From Phoronis ovalis (taxonomy: Eukaryota > Phoronida > Phoronidae), in the NCBI GenBank assembly GCA_028565635.1, contig JAOXYB010061490.1:1-10638 (forward strand): a stretch of 10,638 nucleotides of DNA. Reading direction: 5' to 3'. Below, one piece after another: positions 1 to 8,727 of the stretch. The stretch's first letter is position 1. Each line of letters starts with the position of its first letter. The notes under the pieces are model-generated. The model was not told the DNA's origin and did no database searches. It saw only the letters and a list, made by a program, of their open reading frames with translations. The position numbers and the translations under genes are program-made.

Positions 1-66
1 AATATTCTATATTCATGTAGGGCCATTCTATCCTGCCAGAGTTTATCTATTCTTCTCTAAACACAG

Positions 67-726
67 GTTATGGCTATTGCTACATTAGAAAGATGTTACA
101 ATAATCCAAAAGTATTCACAGGAGTTGTGAAAATTAGAAAAGGAGAAGCAGTTAGGATGATGATGGAAGCAACTAGCCTAGGAAAAATAAAAGCCATGAT
201 GAATCATTTTGCTCATAATGTAAGTATTCTCCCTGGAAATGTGTAAGTACAAAGGTTTACCGCTTGATCAGGTCATTTTTCCCAGTTGAAATTTACATTT
301 TTGAACTGGCGTAACTGAGGTTATAGAAGTTTTAGAAAACAAAATTAGATGAGAGCGGAAATTAGGACTGGATATGAATATGTATAGTTTCAGTGTGTAA
401 ATGGGCTAACAAGTCAAATAGGCACATATATTCCTATTTAAATATGTGATAAAATTTGTTAGAAATGTTAAAGGGGACCGGCAGCTAGGACTGTTGTACA
501 TGCCAAATTCTTTTTTCAGATAAGTGCAAGAATTACACCTAGTACCAGAAATGCCTCTAACACCAGAATGGTTGTCAATACAGTACTAGCAGTAACACGG
601 ACAGAACAACAGTATATTACCAGCAGTCAGTTTTATCCATTATATGTTTCGTTTACCATAATGATCATTGCTATACTATGGCAATACTGGAATACCATAC
701 ATATTATGTATAACAGACTTTCATAA
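67..726 (+). CDS. Gene A, last two exons (3' partial), unknown protein with hydrophobic C-terminal segment
   Basis: Two exons are seen. Exon 67-219 (51 codons) follows a pyrimidine-rich acceptor ending ACACAG and stops at the donor AAT|GTAAGT. Exon 520-726 follows TTTTTTCAG and holds 68 codons plus TAA at 724-726. Both junctions are phase 0, so they join without a frame break; an in-frame TAA at 58-60 shows that coding does not continue upstream without splicing. The visible C-terminus is 119 residues. The first exon gives a helix-like basic stretch (KIRKGEAVRMMMEATSLGK) with one Cys. Sequons NIS (across the junction) and NAS are present. Residues about 91-108 are hydrophobic (LYVSFTIMIIAILWQYW), followed by a short tail ending MYNRLS. 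This suggests a membrane-anchored or GPI-type C-terminus with the preceding part outside the cell; that is inference. I do not recognise the family. The exon structure is well supported, the function is not. Confidence 0.68.
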
Positions 727-945
727 CTATTACTTGTATATCACTTTGTCTTTCATATTGACATTATCATAATTACAGTTACTATGTTGTTCAGTAACAA
801 ATTAACTGTTAAATATAACCAGAGGTTCTGTGGTAAGGTACAATTTACCTAATAGTACTTAGTCTACTAGCCTTATAGCTACACTATTGTCAATTTTTAA
901 GATGCCTAGACTTGAAATAAACCATCAGCCAATCAAAGAGTTGTT
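727..945 (+). other. Probable 3' UTR of gene A with polyadenylation signal
   Basis: The stretch after the gene A stop is AT-rich and non-coding. A canonical AATAAA lies at 916-921, about 190 bases past the stop, with T/G-rich sequence (GTTTTGTATATAA) about 20-35 bases further on, which is the usual spacing for cleavage. The end at about 945 is an estimate from that spacing. Confidence 0.55.
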
Positions 946-1343
946 TTGTATATAATTTACAAAGTCATGTTGATCAGAATAGAAGCTTGAATTATGTGGA
1001 CCAGGTATATTTCCAACTATACATTTTGTCAGATCTACTGATTTGCTGTTGCATAAAATATGAAAGCTGCAATATACATTTTTTAAAAACTTGTGTTATC
1101 CTGTGGTATTATACTTTATTTAATAGGTAACTTTGGTAACTAGACAACTTTTCTAGTTGGCACATCGGTCACTAGATCAAGGATCACAATTATATCCGTA
1201 TAAACAAATTTTTGTCTTTCAAACTTTTTATAACTCAAACTGTTTATAGTGTTACATGCTGTTTAATTAACATGAATGAAAGGGTTTTATATATATTATA
1301 AGTACTTACAATATTGACTTAGGCTTACCCTTTAATTTTCTGA

Positions 1344-1508
1344 TTTTCAGCAGCAAGCTATATTTCAGAGATGGTTACAGTTAGAGGCTTTGCATTTGAT
1401 GAGTGATCTATACGTGCATTTGATGTGTGATCTATACGTTTTTCCAGTTTTCAGCAAACAATTATATCTCAAAGACAGTTACAGTAAGGTGCATATTGCA
1501 TCTGATGT
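1344..1508 (+). repeat. Diverged tandem duplication, offset 104 bases
   Basis: Bases 1344-1404 and 1448-1508 are related copies. Both start TTTTCAGC, share a TATATYTCA block and the word GTTACAGT, and continue to (T)GCAT..GATG. The copies sit 104 bases apart and are clearly diverged. A second, near-perfect tandem repeat (1392-1439) lies at the join. After the first TTTTCAG one frame stays open from 1351 to the TGA at 1522-1524 (57 codons), so a decayed duplicated exon is possible. With no donor and no matching exon nearby this is only a possibility. Confidence 0.5.
1392..1439 (+). repeat. 24-bp tandem repeat, two copies
   Basis: Bases 1392-1415 and 1416-1439 are adjacent 24-base copies beginning GCATTTGATG and ending GATCTATACGT, differing at one base (A at 1402, T at 1426). 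The unit length is a multiple of three. It is nested within the larger diverged duplication. Confidence 0.9.
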
Positions 1509-2835
1509 ATATTGTAGACCTTGAGGTCCAAGATCATAGGACGCGGGGGATGGGGGGAATAGGACACACTTTGATGTATCATGAGGGGGAGCTTAAAAGT
1601 AACCATGCAATTCATCTTAATTCTGAAATGTTATATAAAGATAATTGACATTCATTTGAGTTAGACTCTAAGAAAAAACAATATGCTATTTAGCAACCAT
1701 GGAACTCATTGACGCCCACGCTTGATTACAAAATTTGCCCGTAAAGTGTTTTTTTCCTTTAGTTCAAATTGAAATTGCAGCACCAAAAGAGCAGAAACTT
1801 TTTACATCAAAAAGTGCACTATTTTTATGTTACAACCAACCATAGTAAATGAAAAACTCCTATGGCACTGTTATATTTGCTGGCAGAGCTCAAAAATAAA
1901 AATTGAAGCCAATGAAATTAGTGAAAAATAACAGTTACAGTATTATCAAACAGTGTGGTTGTAAACAGTTTATACGGTCACTTAGAGGTCTCATTCAAGG
2001 TCATATAAGTCCGCATAAAACCCTTGTATTTTCTTTAAAAATATCTACTTTTTGGGAGAAAAAAAATAATTGAAGCATATTTCCCTGCTAACAATTTTTT
2101 GCACCGTGTTGAACTTATCTTGATGTGTGTAGAAAGCTGTGACAGAAAGCTATTTTGACCAGATATTTTCAGACTCTAAACTCGTCGGGTGCTTTCGTAA
2201 TTTTACGCCACTTGGAGTAAAAGAAACGTATTTTATTTTTTTTTCTGTGCGTACATTCTTCGTAAACGTTTTATAGGTACAGAATAATTTTTCTATCCGC
2301 TTTAATGGTAACATATTTACCAGGATAATTTAAATTGATGCTCACAATGAAATATCATCGCGTTCGATAAAATATTGAGATACCGGTTTCACATTTTTTC
2401 GTGAAAATATGAAATCAGAAAAGTCAAAACGGCACTTAGAAGAATTTGAATTTAGCAATTTTGAACAAAAAAATGTTTTTCGACTTGGGCCTGATTTTTA
2501 CATGTTAAAACTTGCTATGACAGGTGTCTCTGGATGTTTCTCATGTAAATTTTATCTTAAGAAATATTCAACTTTTAAATTTTTAAGAAAAAATGCTAAT
2601 TTAAGGTAATTTTGCTAATTTTTCGCACAGTGAAATATTGTGCTTATGGTTGATTGAAGACCATCTGGTGGGAATTTCGGAAATTTTGCCATTATTTGAA
2701 ATAACTCGGCATTTGTTATTGAGAAGTGGCATTATGAAATTGTGCTTTCTTTATAGAATAATAAATAATATATTCACGTATCAACGGCTTAGTATCTTGC
2801 AATGTGTTTGTTAGAGTGGAGTGGGTTATCAGATT

Positions 2836-2897
2836 CCAAACGTGAAATTGTAAGGTGAAAGGCATATTTTATCATATGCCTTTCCATCCATGTTTGG
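2836..2897. repeat. Long imperfect hairpin, 62 bases
   Basis: A perfect 10-base inverted repeat (GAAAGGCATA at 2857-2866, TATGCCTTTC at 2875-2884) with an 8-base loop is enclosed by an outer arm pair (CCAAACGTG at 2836-2844, CATGTTTGG at 2889-2897; a G:T pair in RNA or a single mismatch in DNA). The internal loop between stems is asymmetric, 12 against 4 bases. It could be a foldback-element relic or a small-RNA hairpin; nothing in the sequence decides. Confidence 0.55.
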
Positions 2898-3315
2898 TTA
2901 ATAATAGGCGTCGTAAAATAAACAGCATTTATTACAATAATTTGCTCTAGGCTTGCCCAGATAGAAAAAAGAGAACTTGAGAAGCACTATTGATTTCTTT
3001 ATACCGGCCGTTTGCTCGACTCATTGGAAAAACGAAAGGAAACTGCTATAAAATGACTTTGATGTTTCTAGGTGTCGAAATGATTTCTGGGTGTCAGCAC
3101 ATTAACAAAATTAGGGATACATTAGTATAATCTGCCAAACTTCAAGATATACAATAGCATAGAAATTATGCCATAACGAAAAGTCAGAATTTACTGTTTT
3201 AATTTTGTTTGTTTGTATCACAAACTATACTATAACTTAATTATTTCAATAACTAAGCAAAATTATATGGCTGTTGTCAAAACCCACCTTTTCATGTGGA
3301 CCTTCTGGGATGTAT

Positions 3316-3375
3316 GTAATTTTAATCACTTAGGGATAATGTTGTGTAACTTGAATCACTTCGGGAGTTGAGTTT
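3316..3375 (+). repeat. 30-bp diverged tandem repeat, two copies
   Basis: Bases 3316-3345 and 3346-3375 are adjacent 30-base units. Both start GTAA, contain TTRAATCACTT, then a GGGA word, then a T/G-rich end. Roughly the first two thirds of the unit is well matched and the rest is diverged. Confidence 0.55.
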
Positions 3376-4143
3376 CTTATCATTTTCAACACAAAATAAT
3401 AAGTAAATATTTCGCTACAATTTAAAAGTTCTTCTACACATAGTATCGCAAAATATAATTATTTCAAATATATTGTAATAGATGGGTCAATTGTGACCTG
3501 AGTTTGACTGCGTAAACTGAGTTGTTTGCTAAACATTACCGGTGCTTGTGTACACAATGAAAAATGTTACGAGCTTGAATAAATTACTGACTTGAAGAGG
3601 GTACGATGGCTATCTTTTTATTGAAGCTGTTCACGTAGGAGTGAAATATGTCATCAGATCGTAAGTCACTAGACCTAGCGCAATACACTATAAACAATAT
3701 TATTAAAGGAACTCGATTCTATTTGTTTTTTTGAATAGCGCTTTCGACTCAGTACTCCCACACAATGCTTCCAATAGAACGCCCAAACGCCCCACATTGC
3801 TGAAGCTTTTTGTCACATATCTTACTATATTTGATTAAATGCATACAGCATTGTAAAAAAAGGTTAGTTATTGTGAAATTAAAATTTATGCGCTCATAAA
3901 CATATTCTTTTCAGTGTGTGAATTCAACTGGATCGTGTTTATGCTCGTCACTTCACATTCGTGATAATTCTGAGCTGCTCAGCCGCATAAAAATTTAGCT
4001 GGGTTCCATTTTTGTCAGTTTGTATTACAATAGGTGTTTGATCCATACACAGTATTACCTGCTATATTGAGTTTGGTCAAATTTTACAACACATAATTTG
4101 CACAATAGCTGCAGCATAATATATTGTGTAAACAACGAGTTCT

Positions 4144-4149
4144 TATATA
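4144..4149 (+). promoter_or_regulatory. TATA-like box of gene B
   Basis: TATATA at 4144-4149 lies 86 bases upstream of the gene B start codon. A start of transcription about 30 bases downstream (about 4172-4180) would leave a 5' UTR of about 50-60 bases. In such AT-rich DNA a TATA word alone is weak evidence; its position relative to a signal-peptide exon is what supports it. Confidence 0.4.
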
Positions 4150-4229
4150 CTAAGACTGAAAGGTTACGTATAGAACGTCCTGTCTAGGAAATTCGTTTAC
4201 AGGACTTAAGAGGAAATACACCATCGAGA

Positions 4230-4298
4230 ATGGGGAAGATTTGTCTTCTTCTTCTTTTGATGGTCCTGTTGTCCGCAATAGAAGCAAGGCGGTATAGG
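4230..4298 (+). CDS. Gene B, first coding exon: signal peptide of a secreted protein
   Basis: The ATG at 4230 has A at -3 and G at +4, a good animal start context, and an in-frame TAG at 4185-4187 limits the frame upstream. The 23 codons encode a classic signal peptide: short basic start (MGK), hydrophobic core (ICLLLLLMVLLSA), then IEA, a plausible cleavage end with Ala at -1, followed by RRYR. The exon ends at AGG|GTAAGT in phase 0. The protein should enter the secretory pathway. The next well supported + strand exon with a matching phase is at 10524. An alternative terminal exon at 4849-4965 also fits the phase. The family is not recognised; the signal-peptide call itself is strong. Confidence 0.75.
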
Positions 4299-4502
4299 GT
4301 AAGTGTTAGCAGCAAATATGTTACAACTTTTAATGTTTTTGTTGTGTTATTAGAATGATGTGTAGGCATTGCAAGTAACTGATTACTTTTATCCTATTAA
4401 CCGAGCTTAACAATTAATCAGGAGGCTTCTGTTCAAATATTTTAAAAAGGCATGACTCGGACTGCTGATATTTTCATAGAGCAGATATAGGTGAGGATGG
4501 AC

Positions 4503-4513
4503 GGGGGGGGGGG
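4503..4513 (+). repeat. Homopolymer run of 11 G
   Basis: An uninterrupted G run stands out in AT-rich surroundings. It may vary in length between individuals or be miscounted by sequencing. No function is implied. Confidence 0.9.
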
Positions 4514-4833
4514 AACCTAAGGAAAATATCTTTGATGGCTGGTTCCAGAAATTGTAGTATGTTAATATTTTAAGTGTTAAAGAGTGGATTAAACTTTTAT
4601 TTACATTCATGATAATCATTATGACTGTATTAGTTTTAAATCATCTGTAATGACATCCCAGGAATGCCGGACAAATATCAAAATATGAAACTGTGTCCCG
4701 GGAAACTATGCAGTAATTACAAACTTATTAATTAAAGTGCAATCACGGTTTTTATGCAACTATAGACAGTTGAGAATAATAATGGCAATAATAAATATAT
4801 TTGTTCCTTAATCGTCAGCGGTAGTTTTGCATT

Positions 4834-5055
4834 TTACTTAGTTTCTAGGTTGTTGCCTGGCCAGGGATTGGTAGTATATTGCCCGGTAGTATTGGCAACA
4901 GAAGTCATGTAGTCACTCGATCGAACTTCAACAAAGTCAAAACGCTCAACACTATCAGTCCATGAGTCTTTATTTGTGATAGGATTGCTCGGGGGAGGTT
5001 GGCTCCCTCTTGTATAGACGAGTATATAAACATACATACGGGGTGCAGCCCCCAC
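4834..5055 (-). other. Ambiguous coding-like patch; possible exon on either strand
   Basis: On the - strand one frame is open for 73 codons to a TAA at its low-coordinate end, with balanced composition (stretches PPPSNPITNKDSW and VERFDFVEVRSSDYM, ending NNLETK). On the + strand the pyrimidine-rich acceptor TTTCTAG at 4842-4848 is followed in phase 0 by 38 open codons (VVAWPGIGSILPG... to TGA at 4963-4965), which would fit the gene B signal exon as a terminal exon of a 61-residue precursor. The two frames are in the same codon register, so one may simply mirror the other. Neither resembles a family I know, and neither has a nearby polyadenylation signal on its own strand. Treat this as a candidate only. 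Confidence 0.22.
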
Positions 5056-5376
5056 TTCAAAACATACCTATTTTACTGAAAAATGTGGTACGTACACTTG
5101 CACTACCATTTTGCTAAATTAAGTATCAGTGGCGATAGAGATCGCGATTCTTACGAGTAGCTAGATTTTGCGATTTTGCACAAAAATTGTAAAATTCTAA
5201 TAACGAAAAAGAGAAATTAGCACCCTTCCTGGACTAAGCTATTTCTGGAAAATGCGATACTTGAATTACCATTTTACCGAGGGGGATTAATTTTACCTAA
5301 AACTTACCGACACTATTCTAAAGCTACAAATAGGATAGAAACATACCCCATAAGGGCAGCACTCCCTCACCGGGCA

Positions 5377-5397
5377 CGGTTGCAGCCACTGCAACCG
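5377..5397. repeat. Perfect 9-bp hairpin in a GC-rich patch
   Basis: CGGTTGCAG at 5377-5385 and CTGCAACCG at 5389-5397 are perfect reverse complements with a 3-base loop. They lie in an unusually GC-rich stretch (5360-5410) for this region. This resembles the subterminal hairpins of some mobile elements, but I cannot define element ends. Confidence 0.6.
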
Positions 5398-6961
5398 GGA
5401 GCACTCAGGCTTCCGTTCATATAGGGATGTTCAGCTTTAGTGGAATCGGTTTATTGATCATACCAGCAGAGTGGATCCATTTTTTGAATAAGCTGAGTTG
5501 ATCTAGTTTTTGACTAAAATGAACCGTTTCCAATACACATAAAATTAGCAATCAGATTTTTAGCAAAATAAAGTTAAGCAAACCGATATTTGGCAGGGAA
5601 AAATAGTTGAATGAGGAGATCCGCGTTTTAAGAGACCGCACCTCCACCTAAAATGTGAAGTGCACCCCTGGCTACAACCTTTAAACATTCTGCACTCTAA
5701 TAGGTTTATCCAATAAAAATCAAGACTGAAATTACAAAAATAATCAATTAAAGGTGATATTCACAAGATTATTGAAACAGAACGAAATAATTCTGTACGT
5801 ATGCGATATAGCTAGAGAATTTCAAGGGAGCCTTGTTCATGATTTAGATTTGTTGGATAAATCAGTTGTATCAATCAATGAGTATCTTTCCATCTTCCAA
5901 TACAATAACAGGTTATAATAAAGTAAACTCATGTAATCAGTATATATATTTATTTAATACACCACAAAAACTTAAGTATACGGCGTATTAATTGTACTAA
6001 AATTAAACGCATATCCACGACAAGCTATAAATCATGTAGTAATAATCCTATTAGTTGCACAAAAGAAATATTTTTGGAGCGTGAGATGTGGTGGCTATTT
6101 TCCGGGATATTTTCATGATTTCTGTTATGGTTACGGTGTGTCTTATATAAGTTTCAGTTAATTTCTAGCTTGAGCTTCATTTTAATTTTGGCCTATTTGA
6201 TATTTATTATAAAAGTGCAGAAGGTTATATCAGGGTATATTAGCCCGTAGAGTAGCATGTTGAATAACCGAAGTTTTGGGCTGAAAATCAAGTTTATGAA
6301 AACTCCTAAATTGCTCATTGCAAATTAAAAGTGTCTTGAACAAGCAAGCTGACATGATTGAAAACTTCATATTTGAATGTTTTGTCATGTTATAAGGTTA
6401 TAATCTGGTAAACATGTAGACATAAGGAGTGACGTATATCTCCACCCTCCATTGTCCATTTTCTATAGAGTACAGGTTAAAAGTACAAGTTACTAGGATA
6501 GTCAACAAAATACATCATATTATAATTGTTACAACCTGCTAGTGCATATAAATGGATAATTTAATTTCCACTGCTATATTTTAAGAGAAAGTGGTTTTGA
6601 CTTGAACTTATTATTGCAATAATCCCGGAATTAGATATTTAAAGAATATATTTCATTCCGTTGTGCATTTCTAAGATAAGTCAGTTTTCAAGATGTAACA
6701 AAGTAAGAAATTATACATCTGATGAACCTAACAAACATTTTAACCCGTTTCGTTGAAGTCGGTCCAGTACTTTCCTACTAGACCTAGTTATCAAAGAATA
6801 TGTTTTTGACGTGGATGCCATTTTGGTTTTTGGATACACCAATGCAACCTTCATAATAAAAAAAATACCGTTCAGGTCCATATGAACATTTCCACAAAAT
6901 TTCGCTCATGACCAGTAAGTACTTTCTGAGAAAAGCTTCGGACAAAATTTGCTGAAGAAAG

Positions 6962-6985
6962 AAAACAAAAACAAAAACGAAAAAA
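6962..6985 (+). repeat. A-rich low-complexity tract, AAAAAC-like
   Basis: The tract is a short run of AAACA / AAAAACG units. On the - strand it reads as the Phe/Val-rich start of an otherwise meaningless 69-codon frame (6784-6993), which is why that frame is not annotated as a gene. Confidence 0.7.
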
Positions 6986-7296
6986 GAACCCATGCAGGAA
7001 CAGTATGTCTTCCAACTTTGATGTTCAATAAATACTGTTGTACATAAAAGGCTTCGCTCGGTGATTTTAATCGTTTCTTAATATACTGCTTCTTTTCCCT
7101 TTTTACATATTAGATTTAAACTATTTTTGTCTACAGGAAAAAAACTATAATTCCGGATTTAAATATTAAGCCATGTTTTGACGTATTTTTATTTCCCTTT
7201 TGTTGTATCGTATCAGGTTTTAATATAAAAGTTTTAAAAAACTAATATATGGGCAAAGCTGGAAAATATCAACTCACGATTATACTATTTAATCCC

Positions 7297-7333
7297 GTTT
7301 AATTAATAATAAAATTATTATTTTTTATTAAAC
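7297..7333. repeat. Imperfect AT foldback
   Basis: GTTTAAT at 7297-7303 pairs with ATTAAAC at 7327-7333, and the inner TAATAA / TTATTA words also pair. It is an almost pure A/T imperfect inverted repeat with a minimal loop. In AT-rich DNA such structures arise often. Confidence 0.45.
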
Positions 7334-7861
7334 AAATAATACCAATTTACAGAGAGACAATATTGAAGATAGATTTCACACTGAAAATGAAAAAGAGAAA
7401 TTTACGAATCAAATATTTATTATCCACAGGGAGGATCAATGGTGAAACACAAGTTACGTTAGTTTATGTAACTTTATAAACCATTCTAACCTTCTTATTT
7501 AACGTTTTGTTTATTAGGTTCCCACAGAACATGTTGCATTATTTTCGTGCCATACGAATAACTAAAATTTTTTAATGACGGTTAATGAATTATCTCTGTG
7601 ATTGTACGACGTTATAAGAATATTTTGCAAACTTTTCTGCAAGTACTCGGCTGTATTGTTTGGCAAATAAAAGTACATGTTACTTGTTACATTAATGCTT
7701 CAGAACCTGTTATCTGTTTGTTAAGGTTACACCCTACCCTCGACCCTACCATATAAGAACAACTGTGTCAACACCCAGTAAATAGTTTGACACTCGGTCT
7801 ACAAAGCGTGGTGTTTTTATATGCGCATGAAAGATCTACGTTTGTTGCCTCCGTTTGATGT

Positions 7862-8248
7862 CAATTGAACGTGGTCCGACTCAAATTGCTAGTACCCTGT
7901 GCGTGAACGGGTTTTTGAAAAAGCCTCTAAATGCGTTTTCCTATTTTTAAATGTTGACCCCTTTTCACTGATTGGAAGAAGTTTTAGAAACCCTAAATGC
8001 GTTGAGATTTTTTCTTGGAAAATATTGGAAAATGCCCAGGAAACGGAATTATAGGAAATTTACTCGAATTTTGGTCAAGAAGTTGGCGGTTGTGAACCGA
8101 GTTTTACTCGATTCGAAAAATATAACCCTAAATACGTATAACGCGCTTTAACGTACTTTGCTACTAAAATCATTCTTTTTACGCGTTTTTGTTCACGCAT
8201 ATATGCGTACCATCCATTGATTTGAGTCGGACCCCCGGTGCCAAATTG
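7862..8248. mobile_element. Candidate non-autonomous inverted-repeat element 1 (MITE-like), about 387 bp
   Basis: The ends are inverted. A perfect 14-base match (GGTCCGACTCAAAT at 7873-7886, its complement at 8220-8233) is extended outward by a CAATT word on each side (7862-7866 and 8244-8248) and inward by a second perfect 9-base pair (TGCGTGAAC at 7900-7908, complement at 8191-8199). This order of matching blocks at similar spacing supports diverged terminal inverted repeats of roughly 45-55 bases rather than a chance hairpin. The interior has no open frame of note and repeats the word CYCTAAATRCGT three times (7924, 7990, 8125). I could not identify a clear target-site duplication, so the superfamily and the exact ends are unknown. 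Confidence 0.6.
8195..8208. repeat. Perfect 14-bp palindrome
   Basis: ACGCATATATGCGT at 8195-8208 is its own reverse complement. It overlaps the right inner inverted-repeat block of element 1, so it is probably part of that element's end structure. Confidence 0.85.
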
Positions 8249-8327
8249 TAAGAGACAGACGTCGGGATTAGCATTTAACTATTTAACTCGGGTGGATTTA
8301 CGCCAAATTTATAAACCATATTTTTAA

Positions 8328-8663
8328 AATTTACGTAAATCTTTTTATTTTAATGAAAATGTAAAAAATGTACTTTATTCATCTTATTTGCTCGCAAAAA
8401 AACAAAGGTTTGTGGGAGACCATGGTCTAGAGATTGAACGTGGCAGATGGGCTAAACAAAAAGTAATAGCAAGTGAACGGTATTGTAAATTCTGTCACAA
8501 TTTAATAGAGGATGAAGAGGATTTTGTAACTAAATATCCAAAGTATGATATTTCATTTCTTAACATTCGTCAGTGGCTATTTGAAACATATTTTATCATT
8601 ATAGGCCCGAATCGAAATAATTTTGCTCTTAACATATTTTGTATCAATGAAAATTTCTTGTGA
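8328..8663 (+). pseudogene. Decayed LINE fragment: C-terminal zinc-binding end of a non-LTR reverse transcriptase protein
   Basis: A frame open from 8328 (after a stop at 8325-8327) to the TGA at 8661-8663 encodes 111 residues. It contains the pattern typical of the C-terminal region after the reverse transcriptase domain in many animal LINEs: LEIERGRW, then R-Y-C-x2-C (CKFC), then an acidic EDEE stretch, and a YPKYD block. In that family the acidic stretch is normally followed by His-Phe-Leu and then Cys-Pro, the second half of a zinc site. Here the His is replaced by Asp (DFV) and the Cys by Tyr (KYPKY), so the site is broken. The N-terminal endonuclease and polymerase domains are absent. 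The start codon is not meaningful because this is the tail of a larger protein. This is a 5'-truncated, degenerate copy, as is usual for LINEs. Confidence 0.75.
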
Positions 8664-8727
8664 AGAGAGTATTACCCTTAAATATTTATAACTGAACACA
8701 TATTTCAAAAGCTGTCGGATCAAAAAT

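Larger units (their letters stand above)
946..4140. other. Intergenic AT-rich DNA, no convincing gene
   Basis: About 3.2 kb between the gene A polyadenylation signal and the gene B promoter. Open frames here are short and have codons typical of AT-rich random sequence; for example the 66-codon frame at 2409-2609 has no splice context and a Lys/Phe-biased composition. The stretch holds the small repeats and the hairpin listed separately. Bases 1650-2820 are AT-rich with scattered CG-containing words (for example near 2180-2260) and may be old repeat sequence, but I see no end structures that would define an element. Confidence 0.5.
4299..7861. other. Probable first part of gene B intron 1; AT-rich, no firm gene
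   Basis: The stretch from the gene B donor to the first inverted-repeat element is mostly AT-rich. It contains an 11-base G run, an ambiguous open region at 4834-5055, a GC-richer patch with a small hairpin (5340-5400), an A-rich low-complexity tract (6962-6985) and an AT foldback (7297-7333), all listed separately. Bases 5060-5300 contain two loosely related blocks (an AAATG..GTAC..ACTACCATTTT pattern near 5082-5117 and 5252-5276), probably a decayed repeat. I see nothing definable at 5420-6780. Confidence 0.45.

Noticed and set aside
1427-1648. 73-codon + strand open frame
   Set aside because: It crosses the tandem duplication in a different frame from the acceptor-linked one, and has no splice sites, signal peptide or recognisable motif. 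It is consistent with chance.
2409-2609. 66-codon + strand open frame, Lys/Phe-rich
   Set aside because: Composition is what AT-rich random DNA gives. No splice context, no motif and no promoter-like sequence.
2857-2884. Histone-type 3' stem-loop or intrinsic terminator
   Set aside because: The stem and loop sequences do not fit the histone consensus, there is no T-run as in bacterial terminators, and the DNA is eukaryotic.
3600-3741. Small exon or start codon near ATGTCATCAGATCGTAAG (3648)
   Set aside because: Only 28 codons follow the ATG, and GTAAGTC at 3661 has no convincing upstream exon. Too little support.
4184-4369. 61-codon - strand open frame
   Set aside because: It lies opposite the gene B signal-peptide exon, which is better supported by start context, hydrophobic core and a consensus donor. 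This is its shadow.
4407-4619. 70-codon - strand open frame
   Set aside because: It runs through the G11 tract (read as prolines) and AT-rich DNA, with no motif or splice support.
6784-6993. 69-codon - strand open frame starting with Phe/Val repeats
   Set aside because: The start is the A-rich tract read backwards, and the rest has no recognisable domain. It may be part of an old repeat, but no ends can be seen.
6620-7168. Possible inverted ends around CCGGAATTA near 6628 and 7156
   Set aside because: The matching word is itself nearly palindromic and the flanks do not pair, so it does not define an element.
8249-8258. TAAGAGACAG, matching ten bases of the Tn5 mosaic end used in library adapters
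   Set aside because: Only ten bases match and the neighbouring bases differ from the mosaic end, so it is not adapter contamination or a Tn5 end.
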